64,000 nucleotides of DNA, from assembly GCF_001012825.1 (NCBI RefSeq), contig NZ_LCZJ02000012.1, positions 131,185-195,184 of the forward strand. The letters run 5' to 3'. Origin of the DNA: Paenibacillus etheri. Its GTDB lineage: Bacteria; Bacillota; Bacilli; Paenibacillales; Paenibacillaceae. The notes under the pieces were generated by a model. The model did no database searches, was not told where the DNA came from, and worked only from the letters and a program-made list of their open reading frames with translations. How positions within the stretch are numbered: the first letter of the stretch is position 1; each line of letters opens with the position of its first letter. The position numbers were made by a program, and so were the translations under genes. Shown piece by piece: positions 34,546-43,473 of this stretch.

Positions 34546-35082
34546 ATGAATTCGGTTCGTTACAAGAGCAGGGACTGCCAGGATCAAGAGAAGATTGAAA
34601 GGTTCCTTAAGCAAGCGAGATTGGGTTATCTTGGGTTAGTTGATGGAAACCTCCCTTATGTTGTGCCACTTAATTATGTATGGACTGAAGGGAAGCTCTA
34701 TATTCACGGGGCTGGAGATGGAAGGCGTAATCAGGTCATGCGTGATAATCCAGAGGTATGTTTTACGGTATGTGAGGAATACGGAACCATTACAGATCCG
34801 GTACCAGCCAAAACGGATACAGCTTACATGAGCGTAATGATATTTGGACAAGCAGAACCAATCACAGATTTGGATGAAGCCACTCATGTACTTCAGGAAA
34901 TGATCAATAAATATGTACCCGGTTACTATAATCGACCTTTGTCCAAGCAGCATGTGGAAAAGTATAGGTCGGCTGTATTCGGCGGTCCGGTTCAAGTTTA
35001 TCGGGTAATTCCGCACCATATGACGGCAAAAGAAAGTCCTATTGAAGCAGAAAAAATGTATAAAAAGGGCATGGATACTTGA
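34546..35082 (+). CDS. NimA/PPOX-type flavin-dependent reductase-like protein
   Basis: The protein has 178 residues. It begins with a DQEKIERFLKQARLGYLGLV segment, then YVVPLNYVWTEGKLYIHGA and RRNQVMRDNPEVCFTVCEEY, all typical of the pyridoxamine-oxidase-like split barrel of the NimA type. These proteins bind FMN and reduce nitro compounds or quinones in some cases. AAAGGAGAG precedes the ATG. It is divergent from the MocR gene and is its most likely target. The downstream gap 35083-35454 shows no gene. Confidence 0.8.
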   Translation: MNSVRYKSRDCQDQEKIERFLKQARLGYLGLVDGNLPYVVPLNYVWTEGKLYIHGAGDGRRNQVMRDNPEVCFTVCEEYGTITDPVPAKTDTAYMSVMIFGQAEPITDLDEATHVLQEMINKYVPGYYNRPLSKQHVEKYRSAVFGGPVQVYRVIPHHMTAKESPIEAEKMYKKGMDT

Positions 35083-35454
35083 CGACAAGTTTAAACACAT
35101 GATATTGCCATTAACATTATTCAATAATAAATTTAGAGATTAGTCCTTAAGCTAACGAGTATCGAGAGCTCAATTAACACGACAAGGCAACCGATCAGTC
35201 AACGTGATCGGAAATCATTGTCGCGAATAGAAATATTCAGTACGAGCGAGCGAGAATACACGTAAGAACCACAATGAAAAAGATGGAGATTCCATAAATA
35301 TTAAATTAATGAATAGAAAATTGATAAAAGACTTAATGCTTTTTTAACTGCCTGTATGCGTTAACGGGAGCACAAACGAAATTGAATATAGCCGTTAGAG
35401 CCAGCAGTTGTTTGGTAATAAGTCAGTCTATTCACTTATGGTCAGCAAATTACA
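35083..35454. other. Gap without recognisable gene
   Basis: AT-rich sequence between the PPOX gene and the terminator of the minus-strand hydrolase. I see no coding text or repeat here. Confidence 0.5.
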
Positions 35455-35485
35455 AATAGGCTGCCAGCGTTCGCGGCAGCCTATT
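35455..35485 (-). terminator. Terminator of the membrane hydrolase gene
   Basis: AATAGGCTGCC pairs with GGCAGCCTATT around nine bases, 22 bp after the stop on the minus strand. Confidence 0.75.
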
Positions 35486-35506
35486 AAAGTAACTTCAAAA
35501 CTTTCT

Positions 35507-37435
35507 TTAAAGTGCTAATGTAGCAGTATTGGCAACTCCTATCATCGTGATGATCAAGGTATTCACCATAGCACCAAGCCACACGTTCCCTGTCAATTTG
35601 TATAGGCTACGACTAATAATTGCAGCTGCAAATAGTAAGAAAATAAACGGAAGCAGTACCATTGGATAAAGTCTTGTTTCTTGCCAAAATGTATTACCTG
35701 TCGTAAATAATACAGCATACTGGATTCCGTTAATAAGCATAATACCTAGCACGTTTCCCAGTCCAGCGACAATCATATTTGCTTTTTCAGATGTGATATT
35801 ACTAAAACTTAATATATTTATTAAGAGCGCATTTATTAGATAGAAAATAAAGAAGAACGGCAAATAGTTCATCCATACCAATAACTTATCTGAATTAAAT
35901 GTAAATACTCCGAGTATCCAAAATTTAAAATCAGCGTTAAAGAGATATTCTGCCGCATATACAATACCGAAAAAAATTCCGTAGATGCATAAAGCAAGAA
36001 TTAAAGTCTTTCCTGCTTTGCTCAAACCGATTTTTAATCCTAATTGTTCCAAAGAAAGCTCAGCGTTATTTCTTTTCTCCAATTTGTACTTACATACAAA
36101 TAGTGCCGCTCCAATAAGGCTGCTAAACATTGCCCATATCAAGATATAGTTTGTAATGGGCTGCGTAAACCATTTTACAGACATGAAATTGGACGTGCTT
36201 TTAAAAATCACTTTATCCAGATTTAAAGCTACGATTACGCCAACAGCAGAAAAAATCCAATTAAGCGACCAGCTGATCCAAAAAACTCTAGTTTTCTTTG
36301 TGCTCTTTTCCGTTTGCAACGCATTAGCTATAGAACTGCTTTGTTTTTTTGCTAATTTTAAGTGCTTAAAGAACGGAATTTCCAACAAGTAATAGGATGC
36401 TGGGAAAATCAATAGAAAAATACCTAATAATCCAATAAAGCTAACTAGCTCTTTCCAGATCCATATTTGATTAGTATTTTTTATTTGTGGTGAAATCTCA
36501 AAGGCCTGGCTGAAAAAGTCTACTGTGTATGCAACAGTTTTCTTTGAAAAATGTGCCCATTCATGCGTTTGCTTTGGATTATAAACTACTCGCAGTGTTT
36601 GATTTTCTGCATCTCCATAATATTTAGCAACATTAAATCCCGAATGCTGCTCAGCTTTTGTAAAAATCGAGTTCACTGCGACTAAGGCCTCATCAGCATT
36701 ATTGGAGAGATCGCCATTGCCTTGAGACAAATCATAATTCCCCTCATCATATTGACCATAAATAATTCCCATATTAGCGTGAATTTGACTAAATACCTTT
36801 TCACTAGATAAACGGATATTTCCCACCGGCAACCCTGCTGCGACCTTGTTTAGGGAATTAGCATATTCCTTTTCGCTGTCTGTTATTGTCTCGGCGCCTT
36901 CCGAATCGGGCTTCTTCGCTTCTTCAATTGCTGCATAATATTGTGAACCGTAGTGCATTAACGTCAACCATGCGGACATTCCACCCATAGAATGCCCCAT
37001 AACACCGATCATGTCATTATCAATGTAATCGAGACTTTTATAGGCAAATTCCACTAGAGGTATCATTCCCTCACCATTTGCTGCTACTGCCTTCATGACT
37101 GGCTCGCTCGACGAGCTTGATTTTCCATGATAGTAGGCATCGAATGTCATTACTGCAATTCCTCTGCGTGATAATTCAATAGCGTTTAAATTTTGCATAT
37201 GTTTATTGTTTAGATAACCATGCTCGGTAATAACTAAAGGAACCTTGTGCTCCGCATTTGATTGTTCAGGTTTAAAAATTTGTCCAGATAGCCACTGCCC
37301 ATTTTCAGTTGGTAGCTTAAAATCAATAATTTCTACCTTTCCAAAAGAAGTTTGTAAAAAACCTGATAAACAAGCGCTTACAAAAACCATCAACACAGAA
37401 ACGACAAGCAATCTTCTAATTATCTTTTTACCCAT
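35507..37435 (-). CDS. Membrane-bound alpha/beta hydrolase
   Basis: The protein has 642 residues. One N-terminal helix (about 8-27) precedes an extracytoplasmic alpha/beta-hydrolase domain (35-305). It has an oxyanion region TEHGYLNN, the nucleophile elbow GHSMGGMSAW and a likely catalytic His at KQTHEWAHF. The C-terminal half contains about eight membrane helices from 330 to 640. This two-part layout is found in uncharacterised Firmicute hydrolases of the dienelactone-hydrolase type. The upstream region contains a long palindrome shared with the divergent MarR gene, so it is probably MarR-repressed. A lipid or ester substrate is likely but unproven. Confidence 0.8.
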   Translation of the reverse strand: MGKKIIRRLLVVSVLMVFVSACLSGFLQTSFGKVEIIDFKLPTENGQWLSGQIFKPEQSNAEHKVPLVITEHGYLNNKHMQNLNAIELSRRGIAVMTFDAYYHGKSSSSSEPVMKAVAANGEGMIPLVEFAYKSLDYIDNDMIGVMGHSMGGMSAWLTLMHYGSQYYAAIEEAKKPDSEGAETITDSEKEYANSLNKVAAGLPVGNIRLSSEKVFSQIHANMGIIYGQYDEGNYDLSQGNGDLSNNADEALVAVNSIFTKAEQHSGFNVAKYYGDAENQTLRVVYNPKQTHEWAHFSKKTVAYTVDFFSQAFEISPQIKNTNQIWIWKELVSFIGLLGIFLLIFPASYYLLEIPFFKHLKLAKKQSSSIANALQTEKSTKKTRVFWISWSLNWIFSAVGVIVALNLDKVIFKSTSNFMSVKWFTQPITNYILIWAMFSSLIGAALFVCKYKLEKRNNAELSLEQLGLKIGLSKAGKTLILALCIYGIFFGIVYAAEYLFNADFKFWILGVFTFNSDKLLVWMNYLPFFFIFYLINALLINILSFSNITSEKANMIVAGLGNVLGIMLINGIQYAVLFTTGNTFWQETRLYPMVLLPFIFLLFAAAIISRSLYKLTGNVWLGAMVNTLIITMIGVANTATLAL

Positions 37436-37451
37436 ATAAATACTCCCCCTT

Positions 37452-37484
37452 AACTATATAGGTTCCATTGGAAACTATATAGTT
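37452..37484. promoter_or_regulatory. 33-bp palindromic operator between hydrolase and MarR genes
   Basis: AACTATATAG (37452-37461) mirrors CTATATAGTT (37475-37484), and the core TTCCATTGGAA is itself a palindrome. It overlaps the expected promoter zone of both divergent genes. MarR dimers bind such palindromes, so this is a strong operator candidate. Confidence 0.75.
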
Positions 37485-37593
37485 TTTATACTATACTTTT
37501 TATTTGAAAGCAATAGCACTTTTCTAGCTATGTTAAAATTATAATTTTTGATATAATTTTATGAGCTAAATTGACGGGAAAAGAGGGATTTCT

Positions 37594-38103
37594 TTGGCAG
37601 TTGAATGGATGGGGAAATATAGAACATTCGTGGAGAAAATTGTTAAATATGGAAATTCATACGCAGAATCCTATAAAAAAGAGTACCTCTATAATACTGT
37701 TTTTTTATTTTCGGCTGCACAAATTCAAGTGCTGGAATATCTATTGGAGAATGAAGATAAAAATCAAAACATGCTGGAAATTGCAAAACGGCTGGGAATA
37801 TCTAAGAGCGCATTTTCAAAACATGTAAAAAAAATGGTGGAAAAAGGGCTGCTCGAAAAGTACCATACATCTGATAATAAGAAAAACATTATCATTAAGG
37901 TTTCCACAATAGGCAAAGAAGTGTATAGCCAATATGTACAATACGCTTATGAAAAATGCTTCAAAAAAATATTTTCCCTGCTGGATGAAATCCCAATGCA
38001 ATATATTGAGAAAATGGAAGCTATTTTAGATATCTCAGCTAGTGCTACAACTGATAAAACAAAGCAAAAGAAAGAGGTTAATCTCATTCTTATCGAGGAA
38101 TAA
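37594..38103 (+). CDS. MarR-family transcription regulator
   Basis: The protein has 169 residues. The winged helix lies at about 40-105 (EIAKRLGISKSAFSKHVKKM, then EKGLLEKYHTSDNKKNIIIK wing). Flanking helices would form the dimer. TTG 37594 follows AGAGGG at 6-base spacing; ATG 37609 is an alternative. It is divergent from the membrane hydrolase gene. The palindrome between them suggests repression of both genes, relieved by an unknown ligand. Confidence 0.85.
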   Translation: MAVEWMGKYRTFVEKIVKYGNSYAESYKKEYLYNTVFLFSAAQIQVLEYLLENEDKNQNMLEIAKRLGISKSAFSKHVKKMVEKGLLEKYHTSDNKKNIIIKVSTIGKEVYSQYVQYAYEKCFKKIFSLLDEIPMQYIEKMEAILDISASATTDKTKQKKEVNLILIEE

Positions 38104-38106
38104 GAG

Positions 38107-38286
38107 ATGTTATTATTAACATTTAATCAATGTTACACCAAGGCGCCAGATGAATTAACGCCAATTGAGCTACATTTCAATATAAAACAATACAGTGAAA
38201 AAAGCGATTGAGAAATCAAAGAGTTAATAGTTAATGTTTTCGGTGATCTGCTAGAATTTTCATCAAAAAAAAGCCTTTTGGAATAA
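38107..38286 (+). pseudogene. Short coding remnant with in-frame TGA
   Basis: A frame from ATG 38107 reads YTKAPDELTPIELHFNIKQY, hits TGA at 38209-38211, and continues (EIKELIVNVFGDLLEF) to TAA 38286. The text looks protein-like on both sides of the stop. The family is not recognised. It lies in the 325-bp gap 38104-38428. Confidence 0.3.
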
Positions 38287-38303
38287 AATCCAAAGGCTTT
38301 TTG
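38267..38303 (+). terminator. Terminator hairpin
   Basis: AAAGCCTTTTGG pairs with CCAAAGGCTTT around AATAAAAT, followed by TTG. Probably ends the MarR transcript. Confidence 0.7.
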
Positions 38304-38428
38304 TATGCTTATTTTTTTCAAGACCTTATTCAACATCATAATTGATCACAAAGAAAAAGTCTATACTTTGGGCTGGATTTTATTTACTATTGTGAAGCCG
38401 GCAAAACTTAATATATGGAGTGTTGTTA

Positions 38429-39403
38429 ATGGACGTTACTTATCATCTCGATCAGGCTGACCTACAGGATTATATTGGACGGGTTTTTGGCACCAGTTAT
38501 TTAGTTGCTTGTGTTTCGCGAATGCATGGTGGCGCACAAAAGGTGGTCTACAAGATTGAGTGCAGTAATGGATTTTCCTGCGTTTTGTATGTGTGGGATC
38601 TTTCTATGAATTTTTTTGAAGAAGAAAAAGCGAATGAAGATATAAATGAACAGTCCTATGGAAGTGATTTATTTGAATTAAACAACAAGTATTTAATACA
38701 ACATGGAATTCAGACCCCTGCACTTTATGATCTAAACAAGGAAAGAGACCGTTACCCATTTGATTATGCGCTCGTTGAATATATAGATGGGCGTAAGGCA
38801 GAAACCTTTTTCGATCATTCTGATTTACGTGTCCAAGATAAAGTGTTTCAGCGTTTGGGGGACATGCTTACTACTATGCATACCAACGAAAGAAATATCT
38901 TTGGGAAAGCCAATGCTAACGAGATCAGTACAGATCAGTGTCATTCATTACAAATGGAAAATGCGAAAGTACAGCTAGCTTATGCCTCTCAGCATATGGA
39001 GAAGATCGGGTCTAATCAAAGTAAACTGCTCGATAAGTTGTATGAGCTTGAATCAAGAATTAAGCCTAGAAAGCAGTACGGATTTATTCACGGGGAAATG
39101 GGTCCTGACCATGTATTGGTTAATGATAAGCTGGAACCCTTTCTGATTGATATCGAAGGGGCTATGTTTTTTGATATTGAGCATGAGCACAGCTTTTTGG
39201 AAATGAGATTTGGGGATTTCTATCGGTATCTTAAGAACGACAAGCTTGATCCTGATAGGCTGTTATTTTATCAATTTCATCACCATATATCATTAACTTC
39301 AGGGGGTTTAAAGCTACAGCATAGAGGATTTCCCGATCAAGAATTTGCAAAAGGTCTTGCTGAATATCAATCTGAACGTGCGCTTAGATTTATCGAAAAA
39401 TGA
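38429..39403 (+). CDS. APH-like phosphotransferase
   Basis: The protein has 324 residues. Kinase-like N-lobe (about 15-80, SRMHGGAQKVVYKIE). Catalytic loop FIHGEMGPDHVLVND at about 226-240, where the usual HGD is HGE. Metal-binding LIDIEGAMFFDIEHE follows. The fold is that of the APH/choline-kinase family; the substrate could be an aminoglycoside, a macrolide or a metabolite. ATG 38429 follows TGGAG at 8 bases. A second copy with two internal deletions lies 10 kb downstream at 48374-48849. Confidence 0.75.
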   Translation: MDVTYHLDQADLQDYIGRVFGTSYLVACVSRMHGGAQKVVYKIECSNGFSCVLYVWDLSMNFFEEEKANEDINEQSYGSDLFELNNKYLIQHGIQTPALYDLNKERDRYPFDYALVEYIDGRKAETFFDHSDLRVQDKVFQRLGDMLTTMHTNERNIFGKANANEISTDQCHSLQMENAKVQLAYASQHMEKIGSNQSKLLDKLYELESRIKPRKQYGFIHGEMGPDHVLVNDKLEPFLIDIEGAMFFDIEHEHSFLEMRFGDFYRYLKNDKLDPDRLLFYQFHHHISLTSGGLKLQHRGFPDQEFAKGLAEYQSERALRFIEK

Positions 39404-39461
39404 AGAAGTAACCCATTAGCGTTCTTCACCCTTTAGGGTGGGGAAAGTTCGGTTTATTGTG

Positions 39462-39614
39462 AGGGCTCTTTCGAACCAGACGGTTTTTACCCATATGGAG
39501 CAAGTCGATCAACCGATCATCGCGGCCAAGATCAGGGAGCGTTATGGCGCCTTTGAATTGAAAATGAAGCAAGAAGCGACGCGTCATCTCTTGTCAAATA
39601 TCGTGGGGAGCTGA
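39462..39614 (+). pseudogene. Coding remnant of unknown family
   Basis: An open stretch of 50 codons (THMEQVDQPIIAAKIRERYG, then AFELKMKQEATRHLLSNIVG) without start or ribosome site ends at TGA 39614. It looks like the end of a lost protein. The rest of the 450-bp gap 39404-39853 contains a GAGTC...GACTC hairpin near 39659-39686 and the operon promoter region. Confidence 0.3.
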
Positions 39615-39853
39615 ATATTCGAGTTATTACACGGTAACGTTTCAACGAAGCGAAGGGGGAGTCAACCTAACCTAGGGGAGACTCCCTCTCTCTTGTGCGT
39701 TCTAGGGACAAGCCTGACGGTAGTCAAGAGGTGTATACGAAAGTAAAGACTAGTATATAGATGGGGGTCATTCCCTTTCCTATACTAGAACTAGGAAGAG
39801 AAGCTGCATGAAGTAGATGCACGACCTATTTTGAGACAATGTGGAGGGGTAAT

Positions 39854-41515
39854 ATGAAGAAAAAAAGTAGAATACTTCTGATCGTCGCATTGATCCTAAG
39901 TTTAACTATCACGGCATGCGGCAAAACCACAAATGAAGGGGAGAAGCAGCCTGAGAAGCAGCCTGAGACACCTGTGGAACAAAAAAATGAAGTGATTGAA
40001 GTTTCAACAGTTTCGGCAAGCGATCAGTATCTCAAATTCGATGAGGGCGAAAGCTTTGAGAAGAACTCGGTCTATGATGCGTATGAGAAAGATATCGGCG
40101 TGAAGCTCACGAATAAATGGGTGTCCGCCGATGACGTTCAATTCAAGGAAAAAGTGAAGATGTCCATCGCCTCCAATGATCTTCCGGACTTCATGAAGGT
40201 TAATGCTACACAGCTGAAAGAGCTGACCGAAGCGGATATGATTATGGATATCACGGACGTATATGACAAGAATGCGACGGATGAGACGAAGAAATTCTTG
40301 TCGATGGATGGCGGAATGCAACTGAAGACCGCCACTTTCGACGGTAAACTCATGGGGATACCAAGTTCTTATAATCCCTACCAGTATCAGTTCCTCTATG
40401 TACGCACGGACTGGCTGAAGAAATTGAACCTGCCGGAACCGAAGACGATGGCGGATCTCTTGACGATCGCCGAAGCGTTCAAAACAAAAGATCCAGGCGG
40501 CACTGGGAAACCGCATGGAATTGCAATTAGCAAAGATCCATTTAACCAGTCCACAGCTGTTACAGGACTAATAGCATTCTTGAATAGTTACCATGCTTAT
40601 GAAAATCTTTGGATGGAAGACGGAAATGGCAATTTGGTCAACAGTGACATTCAGCCTCAAGTGAAAGACGCACTTAAGGCGCTGCAGGAAATGTTCAAGA
40701 AAGGATTAATTGATCCTGAGTTCGTAGTTAAAGATGTGGAGAAAGCAGCAGAGCTCCTCTATAACAACAACGCAGGTATCGTATACGGCCAGTCTTGGGT
40801 ACCGGCTCAGCTCGCTAAAGGCGCAGTAAAGGATGGTAAAGTCGTACAAGAGTGGGGTGTATTCCCGATTCCATCGGTGGATAGCGAACCTGCACGATCG
40901 CAGATAGGTTTGGGTGTTGACGAATATTATGTTATCTCCAAGCAAGCGAAGCATCCGGAAGGCGTTATTAAATTGCTGAACCATTGGATTGTCGTGGATA
41001 ATCATCCGACGCCAGAACAGAAAGTGTATGAGTATGGTAAAGACCTGAAGGAGAAAGGCAACAACTACTGGCTTCTAAGCCCGCTTCGTGTTGGTAAACA
41101 AAAGGATAATAACGGTGAAATATTGCCAAGAGCGATCGAGAACAAAGACGAGAGCATTTTGGAGACGAAAGATCATAAAACTCGATACGAGCGTGCCATG
41201 AAGTATGTTGACGGTACTGATATCAACATGTGGTGGGAATATCTGATTTCAGGTCCAAAAGGCGCATATTCACTTGTTCCTGAAATTCAGAACAATAAAC
41301 AGTACCTACAAAACAAATTCTACGGCGCACCGACTCCAACCATGGCAGATCGACAAGAAATCCTGAAGAAGAAGCGGGATGAAGTATACTTCAAGATTAT
41401 GATGAATCAAGTATCCGTAGATGAATTCGATAAATTCGTGGAAGAGTGGAAAAAGCTTGGCGGCGACGAAATGACCAAAGAAGTCAATGAGTGGTACGCG
41501 ACTCACAAACAATGA
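39854..41515 (+). CDS. Sugar ABC transporter substrate-binding lipoprotein (LplA-like)
   Basis: The protein has 553 residues. The signal peptide ends in a lipobox LTITACGK, so the Cys is lipid-anchored. ATG 39854 follows GGAGGGG; the ATG at 39839 lies upstream of it. The large family-1 binding fold (about 550 residues) contains the YNPYQYQFLYVRTDWLKKLN segment typical of LplA-type proteins of Paenibacillus. It is the first gene of a six-gene operon with two permeases, YesM/YesN-type regulation and a dehydrogenase. No ATPase is present, as usual: a shared MsmX-like ATPase encoded elsewhere would serve it. Substrate: an oligosaccharide, not identifiable here. Confidence 0.88.
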   Translation: MKKKSRILLIVALILSLTITACGKTTNEGEKQPEKQPETPVEQKNEVIEVSTVSASDQYLKFDEGESFEKNSVYDAYEKDIGVKLTNKWVSADDVQFKEKVKMSIASNDLPDFMKVNATQLKELTEADMIMDITDVYDKNATDETKKFLSMDGGMQLKTATFDGKLMGIPSSYNPYQYQFLYVRTDWLKKLNLPEPKTMADLLTIAEAFKTKDPGGTGKPHGIAISKDPFNQSTAVTGLIAFLNSYHAYENLWMEDGNGNLVNSDIQPQVKDALKALQEMFKKGLIDPEFVVKDVEKAAELLYNNNAGIVYGQSWVPAQLAKGAVKDGKVVQEWGVFPIPSVDSEPARSQIGLGVDEYYVISKQAKHPEGVIKLLNHWIVVDNHPTPEQKVYEYGKDLKEKGNNYWLLSPLRVGKQKDNNGEILPRAIENKDESILETKDHKTRYERAMKYVDGTDINMWWEYLISGPKGAYSLVPEIQNNKQYLQNKFYGAPTPTMADRQEILKKKRDEVYFKIMMNQVSVDEFDKFVEEWKKLGGDEMTKEVNEWYATHKQ

Positions 41516-41604
41516 TAGCTGGAGAATCGAGGGGTTGAACACAAACGACCTCTCTTTTCTTTAACCTAGTTCTTAATTTTTAGTCCTATAGCGAGGTGGA
41601 TGGC

Positions 41605-42510
41605 ATGAATGTATTAACGCGTATGTGGAAGAGGGAGTGGCCGCTTCACTTGATGTTATTTCCTGGGATCGTATTGGTCCTCATCTTCAGTTATATCCCG
41701 ATGGCCGGCATTATGATGGCCTTTCAGAAATACGTACCGAATAAAGGGTTGTTCGGCTCACCATTTATTGGTCTTAAAAACTTTCAGTTACTGATGGATT
41801 ACCCCGATATCGGCCGGATATTCTTCAATACAGTATACATTGCGGTGATGAAAATTGTAGCAGGCATGATCGTTCCGGTCACCATAGCGATACTGCTGAA
41901 TGAGCTGCGGAAAGAATGGGTCAAACGGACCTTCCAGACGCTCGTGTACTTGCCGCATTTTCTATCATGGGTCTTGTTAAGCGGTATTCTAATCGATGTA
42001 TTGTCTCCATCTTCCGGTATTCTCAATCAAGTGCTTGGCTTGTTTGGTATCGACCCTGTTTTTTTCTTGGGAGACAATAAATGGTTCCCTTATGTCATGG
42101 TCATATCGGATGTATGGAAAGAGTTCGGATTTGGTACGATTGTCTATCTGGCTGCGCTTACCGGTATTAATCCGTCACTGTACGAGGCAGCGGAGATCGA
42201 CGGCGCAGGACGCTTTAAGCAGACGTTACATGTGACGCTGCCGGGGATGCTTCCTATTATCGTTCTCATGTTTACGCTTAGTATCGGGAATGTACTGAAT
42301 GCCGGATTTGATCAAATCTTCAACCTATACAGTCCTCCGGTCTATGAGAGCGCGGATATTATCGATACCTTCGTATATCGTATGGGGATTGAGCAGGCAC
42401 AGTTCGGTTTCGCTACGGCCGTAGGACTGTTGAAATCAGTCATCTCTTTCATATTCGTATCTATGTCCTATATCTTAGCCTATCGTGTAGCGAATTACCG
42501 CATTTTCTAA
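41605..42510 (+). CDS. Sugar ABC permease, LplB-like
   Basis: The protein has 301 residues with six helices. The EAA coupling loop is EAAEIDGAGRFKQTLHVTLPG. ATG 41605 lies after GCGAGGTGG. The FYIPMAG-type N-terminus (SYIPMAGIMMAFQKY) is characteristic of LplB. It pairs with the next permease. Confidence 0.9.
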   Translation: MNVLTRMWKREWPLHLMLFPGIVLVLIFSYIPMAGIMMAFQKYVPNKGLFGSPFIGLKNFQLLMDYPDIGRIFFNTVYIAVMKIVAGMIVPVTIAILLNELRKEWVKRTFQTLVYLPHFLSWVLLSGILIDVLSPSSGILNQVLGLFGIDPVFFLGDNKWFPYVMVISDVWKEFGFGTIVYLAALTGINPSLYEAAEIDGAGRFKQTLHVTLPGMLPIIVLMFTLSIGNVLNAGFDQIFNLYSPPVYESADIIDTFVYRMGIEQAQFGFATAVGLLKSVISFIFVSMSYILAYRVANYRIF

Positions 42511-42543
42511 TGCAATCGCGGTAATTCAGAAGGGAGACACATC

Positions 42544-43428
42544 GTGCGTACTAACAGATCATTCGGAAGAAAATTGTTTTTGATATGTAATTTCATTTTT
42601 CTGGCATCTGTATCTTTGTTATGCCTCATGCCTATTATTCATATTTTGGCGCTCTCGTTCAGCTCCGGGCAGGCAGCATCCGCCGGAAAAGTCATCCTGT
42701 GGCCAGTGGAATTCACAACGGCTGCTTATGCTAACGTATTTGGAAAACCTGAATATTTACGCGCATTCTGGGTATCGATTCAGCGGGTCCTTATTGGAGC
42801 GACAATCAGCATGTTCCTGACGATTATCACGGCCTATCCATTATCCAAAGATTCTCGCCAATTTCGGCTGCGGACCTTCTATTCATGGTTCTTCGTATTC
42901 ACGATTTTATTCAGTGGCGGGCTTATTCCAAACTATTTAACCGTGAAGAACCTTGGGATGCTCGATACAATCTGGGCTTTGGTGCTGCCAGGAGCGGTCA
43001 CGGTGTTCAATGTTATTCTGCTGCTGAATTTCTATCGCAGTCTGCCCAAAGAACTTGAGGAATCTTCGCTGCTCGATGGGGCGGGTCAATTTACTACCTT
43101 ATGGAAAATATATGTGCCGCTATCGTTGCCGGCATTGGCAACGACAGGTCTTTTCACCATGGTGGGGCATTGGAATAGCTGGTTTGACGGTATGATTTAT
43201 ATGAATCATCCCGAGAATTATCCGCTGCAGACCTTCCTACAGACGATCATTATCAAAATGGATTTCCGCTTTATTAAACCTGAGAGGGCAGAATTACTGA
43301 TCAAATTGTCCGATCGTACGAGCAGAGCAGCTCAAATTTTCGTAGCAGCATTTCCGATTCTAATCGTGTATCCGTTCTTGCAGCGGTTCTTCATTAAAGG
43401 AATTGTGATGGGGAGTGTCAAAGAATAA
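42544..43428 (+). CDS. Sugar ABC permease, YtcP/LplC-like
   Basis: The protein has 294 residues with six helices. The EAA loop is ESSLLDGAGQFTTLWKIYVP, and the C-terminus RFFIKGIVMGSVKE is a hallmark of this family. GTG start at 42544 after AAGGGAG. It forms the heterodimeric membrane channel with the LplB-like protein. Confidence 0.9.
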   Translation: MRTNRSFGRKLFLICNFIFLASVSLLCLMPIIHILALSFSSGQAASAGKVILWPVEFTTAAYANVFGKPEYLRAFWVSIQRVLIGATISMFLTIITAYPLSKDSRQFRLRTFYSWFFVFTILFSGGLIPNYLTVKNLGMLDTIWALVLPGAVTVFNVILLLNFYRSLPKELEESSLLDGAGQFTTLWKIYVPLSLPALATTGLFTMVGHWNSWFDGMIYMNHPENYPLQTFLQTIIIKMDFRFIKPERAELLIKLSDRTSRAAQIFVAAFPILIVYPFLQRFFIKGIVMGSVKE

Positions 43429-43473
43429 AATAGGGCACTCAAACTAAGACATTACATTGCAGGAGAACAAACG

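Noticed and set aside
38209-38211. TGA as selenocysteine codon in the short remnant
   Set aside because: No selenoprotein family or SECIS-like element; simple decay explains it.
40004-40516. Minus-strand open frame of 170 codons
   Set aside because: Antisense to the LplA-like binding protein; composition shadow only.
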